This document shows, piece by piece, positions 60,867 to 64,000 of a DNA stretch of 64,000 bases. Each line of letters begins with the position of its first letter. Within the stretch, counting starts at the first letter, position 1. Location of the stretch: contig NZ_AZUR01000001.1 in NCBI RefSeq assembly GCF_000527175.1, forward strand, positions 2,952,501 through 3,016,500, read 5' to 3'. The notes under the pieces are model-generated. The model did not search any database, had not been told where the DNA came from, and was given only the letters and a program-made list of their open reading frames with translations. Source of the DNA: Pseudogulbenkiania sp. MAI-1. Lineage in GTDB: Bacteria; Pseudomonadota; Gammaproteobacteria; Burkholderiales; Chromobacteriaceae. The translations under genes were made by a program, and so were the position numbers.

Positions 60867-61922
60867 TTATGAGGCTGTCTGGCGCTGCTGCCAGGCATCC
60901 GGGTTGTAGCGCTCCTCTTTGGCCAGCATTGCCCACAGTTGGCGCGCGTGCTTGTTGGCAATCGCCACCAGCGTCTTGTGGTAGCCGACCCGGCCGTACA
61001 GATTAATGATCCAGCGTTCAAGCCGACTGAGCCGATCTGGCGCGCGCTTCCGTGCGCCTTGGAGTGTCGACTTGGCTCCCTGAATCAGGAGGGTACGCAG
61101 GTAGCTGTCGCCCCGTCGGCTGATGCGTCCGAGCTTGGTCTTGCCCCCGCTGCTGAACTGAATTGGGGTGAGCCCGAGCCAGGCGGCGAACTGGCGGCCA
61201 TTCTTGAAGTCACGCGCCTTGCCGACTGTGGCTGGAACGGCATCGGCGGTAAGCGGTCCGACGCCGCCGACTTGTTGCAGACGCTGGCTATCCTCGTCCT
61301 GACGTACCGACTCAGCGATGGTACGGTCGCAAGCGGCTAGTTGTTCGTCCAGTTGCTTGAGCTGGATTTGCGCACGGATCAGTAACCGTCGAAATGCTAG
61401 GGGCAGTGGTTGGTGCTGGGTCGCAACTTGCAGGCCGAGATAGAGGGCGCTGTTGCCACGCGGCAACGGATAGCCGAACTCGAGCAGTAGGCCGCGAATA
61501 CGGTTGATCAGCGCGGTACGTTCTTCCTTCCAGCCTTCGCGCAGGCGGTGCCAAGCGAGACGAGCTTGCTGAGCTTCGCTCTTGATGGTGACAAAGCGCA
61601 TGGTGGGCTGCTGGACGGCGATTGCGATCGCTTCGGCGTCGTTATGGTCGTTCTTTGTGCGGCGGCTCTTGCGGAACGGTTTGACGAATTCAGCGGCCAT
61701 TAGGCGTGGTTGCAGGCCGAGCGCCAGCATGCGGCGCGCCCAGTGGTGGGCGCTGCTACACGCTTCCATACCGACGATGCAGCCGGTGGGCAGTTGCACC
61801 AGCCATTCGGCGAGGGCGGCGAAGCGCAGGTTACGGGAGTCGACCACCTTACCATGCGGGTCCATTGCGCAGACGGTGATGACGTCCTTTGCCAAGTCAA
61901 TGCCAACGGTCTTAATATCCAT
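60867..61922 (-). CDS. IS110-family (IS1111 group) transposase
   Basis: A 351-residue DEDD transposase. The RuvC-like N-terminal part shows VGIDLAKDVITVCAMD, GMEACSSAHHWARRML and KNDHNDAEAIAIA; the C-terminal transposase_20 part shows LQQVGGVGPLTADAVPATVG, RQFAAWLGLTP and GKTKLGRISRRGDSYLRTLL. The frame is complete. IS1111-group members lack terminal inverted repeats and often use attC or other palindromes as targets. I could not fix the element's ends. Confidence 0.9.
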   Translation of the reverse strand: MDIKTVGIDLAKDVITVCAMDPHGKVVDSRNLRFAALAEWLVQLPTGCIVGMEACSSAHHWARRMLALGLQPRLMAAEFVKPFRKSRRTKNDHNDAEAIAIAVQQPTMRFVTIKSEAQQARLAWHRLREGWKEERTALINRIRGLLLEFGYPLPRGNSALYLGLQVATQHQPLPLAFRRLLIRAQIQLKQLDEQLAACDRTIAESVRQDEDSQRLQQVGGVGPLTADAVPATVGKARDFKNGRQFAAWLGLTPIQFSSGGKTKLGRISRRGDSYLRTLLIQGAKSTLQGARKRAPDRLSRLERWIINLYGRVGYHKTLVAIANKHARQLWAMLAKEERYNPDAWQQRQTAS

Positions 61923-62348
61923 AGTGACTTCCTCTCCGTGATTCAGATTGATGTTCGCAACTCAATCTTGGCACATCGATGCTGGCGGCCATGCCGCGCT
62001 GCGGCAGGGGAAGTCCCTTTATATTCGTTTATCTGCCGCCGCCCCACTGCTGAACCTCACCATGTCCTCGGCGGCGGATAAACCTTGTTGAACTGGACCG
62101 CGACTCAGGCGGCATTTATGGGGATTGTAGGCCGGACAACGCAGCTGTCAATCGTTTGGCATATGAAATCGTCGCAGTAGGCGGCAAATTACTTGGTAAC
62201 GATGCCATACCGAACCTGAAACTCGGCTCGGGAAGTCTCGCTGAGTCAGCGTATCGCGCGGTAAAGGCGGCACCAGCACGAACAACACCCTGGCCGTTGT
62301 ACGCGCCCTGTCACAGGAAATGACTGACATGCTGCTTCTGCTGACCCA
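61923..62348. other. Non-coding stretch between IS110 and IS91 genes
   Basis: About 425 bp without a supportable gene. It must contain the right end of the IS110-family element and the end of the IS91 element that lies beyond its transposase stop. A 13-bp inverted repeat, GTTTATCTGCCGC (from 62027) and GCGGCGGATAAAC (to 62083), with one mismatch, is the only clear structure. Confidence 0.5.
62027..62083. repeat. Inverted repeat between two insertion elements
   Basis: Left arm GTTTATCTGCCGCCG and right arm GGCGGCGGATAAAC pair with one mismatch around a loop of about 28 bases. It may be part of the IS110-family element's end or of the older integron DNA. Confidence 0.5.
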
Positions 62349-63524
62349 TCATGGTGGTCCTCGTGGGGCGGGCGCTTGGATTGGCGCAGGCTGAATCACA
62401 TCAATCGATACCAAGCGTCCCGCATGGCAATAGGGGCAGCACATCCATTCGATCCGTGCCACCCGGCGCAGGAAGGCCTCGGCCGATTCGATCACGGCCG
62501 GCTGTGGCGGTGGTGCGCGTAAGGCCGTACGCGCCGCAGCCAGACCGACACGCTTCTTGGCCGGGCCCAGCAAACCATAATGGCGAATGCGCTTGAAGCC
62601 CCTCGGCAGCACGTGCAGCAGGAAGCGGGCGATGAACTCAACAGCGGGCAGTGCGATCACGCGCCGCCCCTTAGGGCGGCTTGGATCGCGCACACGCAGC
62701 CGAACGCCCTCCGCTTCCAGGCCAACGATTCGCTCGTTGGAAATTGCCACCCGATGGGTATACCGCCCCAGATACTCGAGCACCTGTGACGGGCCGCCCA
62801 GTGGTTGCTTGGCGTAGACCACCCAGTCGGTCCGGTGCAACTCGCGGGTCAGCATGCGCCAGGCTGGGTCGGTGAGGGCCGTGTCCGCCTCCAGTGGGCC
62901 TGCCTGGCGCTGCGCTGCCAGTGCCGCCATGAACTTGCCGCGAAACACCTTCGAGAGGGCGTGCACGGGAAACAGGAAACCGCGTTTCGGTTGTACCCAT
63001 TCGCCTTGCGTGGTGAGCGCACCGCCAGCGACGAGTGCGTGCGCGTGAATGTGGCGACCGAGATCCTGCTTCCAGGTATGCAACACCAGGGTGAAGGCGG
63101 ACACGCCACCAAGCCAGCGGGGATTAGCGGCAAACTCGGTCAGCGTGCTGCTGGCCGCGGCGAACAGCAGTTCATACACCAGACGGTCGTGGCGCGCGAC
63201 GAGCCCATTGAGCGCATGCGGTAGCGTGAACACCAAATGGAAGTACGGCACCGGTAGCAACTCGCGCCGACGCGCCGCCAGCCAGGCCTCCTTGGCACGC
63301 GTCTGGCACAAGGGACAATGCCGATTACGGCAGGAGTGATAGACGTACCGCGTCGCGCCACAGGCATCGCAACGCTCGACCTGCCCACCCAGTTGCGCGG
63401 TGCGGCAGGCAACAATAGCCCGCCAGGCTCGTGCCTGGTTCGGGAACAGCGTGTGCGTGGCGAGATAGGCCGATCCGAAGGTGCGCAGTACCTCGGCCAA
63501 CCCGACGCGCCGGCTCGCCGACAC
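62349..63524 (-). CDS. IS91-family HUH transposase
   Basis: A 391-residue rolling-circle transposase. The N-terminal zinc-binding region is GGQVERCDACGATRYVYHSC and RNRHCPLCQTRAKEAWLAAR. The HUH motif is GRHIHAHALVAGG and a catalytic tyrosine region is YLGRYTHRVAISNER. A C-terminal CPYC pair follows. It starts with GTG at 63524, 3 bases after the stop of the recombinase gene upstream, so the two form one transcript, as in IS91-like elements that carry an accessory tyrosine recombinase. Confidence 0.9.
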   Translation of the reverse strand: MSASRRVGLAEVLRTFGSAYLATHTLFPNQARAWRAIVACRTAQLGGQVERCDACGATRYVYHSCRNRHCPLCQTRAKEAWLAARRRELLPVPYFHLVFTLPHALNGLVARHDRLVYELLFAAASSTLTEFAANPRWLGGVSAFTLVLHTWKQDLGRHIHAHALVAGGALTTQGEWVQPKRGFLFPVHALSKVFRGKFMAALAAQRQAGPLEADTALTDPAWRMLTRELHRTDWVVYAKQPLGGPSQVLEYLGRYTHRVAISNERIVGLEAEGVRLRVRDPSRPKGRRVIALPAVEFIARFLLHVLPRGFKRIRHYGLLGPAKKRVGLAAARTALRAPPPQPAVIESAEAFLRRVARIEWMCCPYCHAGRLVSIDVIQPAPIQAPAPRGPP

Positions 63525-63527
63525 GGC

Positions 63528-64000
63528 TCAGCGTGGTGGTTCGAGCAAATCCAGCGGCGAAGCCGTGCCGGTCAGACGCTGCTGCGCCAGATGCAGATAG
63601 CGCATGGTGGTGCCTACATGGCCATGGCCCAGCAACCGCTGGATGGTATGGAGGTCGACACCGGCTTCGAGCAGATGGGTGGCAAAGCTGTGGCGGAGGG
63701 TATGGATGCCGGCCGCGTCGGTGAGCCCGGCCGCGTCGCAGGCGGCATAGTACATGCGCTGCGCCGTTTGATCGCCCATCGGGCCGTCGCCTGAGCCATT
63801 GGGAAACAGCCACCGCGGCGGCCGAAACACGTGCCAATAGGTACGCAAGCCCGCCAGCAGGCGGGGCGAAAGCAAGGTATAGCGATCCTTGCCGCCTTTG
63901 GCCTGGCGCACCTTGATGCACATCCGATCCGGTGCGCTCTCAATATCGGCCACCTGCAGGGTGCAGACTGGGGTAGCCTGATTCCCGCGGACAGTTCCGA
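63528..64000 (-). CDS. Tyrosine recombinase of the IS91-type element, partial
   Basis: C-terminal catalytic domain of a site-specific recombinase; the gene continues past the window end. Visible motifs are QAKGGKDRYTLLSPRLLAGL, IHTLRHSFATHLLEAGVDLH (H-x-L-R box), LLGHGHVGTTMRYLHLAQ with the nucleophile Tyr. The extra helix domain typical of integron integrases is not seen. Before about 63953 the conserved stretch SAGIRLP and the stretch VCTLQVADIES lie in different frames, so a frameshift near 63975 is possible. Confidence 0.75.
   Translation of the reverse strand, partial: GTVRGNQATPVCTLQVADIESAPDRMCIKVRQAKGGKDRYTLLSPRLLAGLRTYWHVFRPPRWLFPNGSGDGPMGDQTAQRMYYAACDAAGLTDAAGIHTLRHSFATHLLEAGVDLHTIQRLLGHGHVGTTMRYLHLAQQRLTGTASPLDLLEPPR

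Noticed and set aside
63528..64000. Tyrosine recombinase as the integron integrase IntI
   Set aside because: It is 3 bases from the IS91 transposase in one transcript, and the visible catalytic part lacks the extra helix segment of IntI. It fits an accessory recombinase of an IS91-type element.

Overview
The window is GC-rich, densely coded bacterial DNA that looks like a betaproteobacterial chromosome. A Neisseriales-type bacterium is my best guess, from the gene styles (norVW, SulP transporter, lpxH, lldP, cdaR) and a 112-bp inverted-repeat element after ppiB. The genus cannot be fixed from this sequence. No rRNA, tRNA or CRISPR array was seen.

Layout. 1-4.4 kb: the 3' end of norV with norW (NO detoxification), then YitT and SulP membrane proteins. 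4.4-34.7 kb: a metal-resistance island of about 30 kb. It holds a copper P-type ATPase with a train of small accessory proteins (4.45-10.2 kb), an unassigned HME-RND efflux operon (10.4-17.4 kb), a periplasmic copper-oxidation block (TolC-like protein, multicopper oxidase, cupredoxin, CusF) followed by a CopRS/CusRS two-component system (18.4-24.3 kb), a beta-propeller protein and an orphan DsbD-alpha domain (25-26.4 kb), a complete cusCBAF operon (26.5-33.2 kb), and a CDF exporter with its ArsR regulator (33.3-34.7 kb). 34.9-48.6 kb is mostly core: an SbmA/YddA-type ABC protein, DUF486, two cyclophilins, lpxH, lactate permease, pyruvate kinase, glycerate kinase with divergent cdaR, and an HlyD/ABC-2 exporter. 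48.6-55.9 kb: an RpiR-type regulator divergent from a five-gene operon (glutamine-synthetase-like enzyme, aldehyde dehydrogenase, iron-type alcohol dehydrogenase, gamma-glutamyl hydrolase, ethanolamine-type permease). 56-64 kb: rearranged accessory DNA, with a selO fragment fused to a copy of an ABC permease end, an integron cassette array read on the minus strand with recognisable attC sites, and three insertion elements (IS1182, IS110/IS1111, IS91 plus a tyrosine recombinase).

How the genes work together. In the island, Cu(I) would be pumped from cytoplasm to periplasm by the P-type ATPase, oxidised by the multicopper oxidase, bound by CusF-like proteins and the cupredoxin, and expelled by the tripartite CusCBA pump. 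Two matching palindromes, one before copR and one before the small gene at 17.5-17.8 kb, suggest a shared CopR/CusR regulon. The 49.7-55.9 kb operon can be read as a gamma-glutamylation route for an amino alcohol such as ethanolamine: glutamylate the amine, oxidise the alcohol to aldehyde and acid, then hydrolyse to glutamate plus glycine. It resembles the Puu putrescine pathway with an alcohol dehydrogenase in place of the PuuB amine oxidase. It is the best candidate in the window for a poorly described pathway. The second notable item is the cassette array, where an IS1182 element has cut an attC site exactly at its recombination box.
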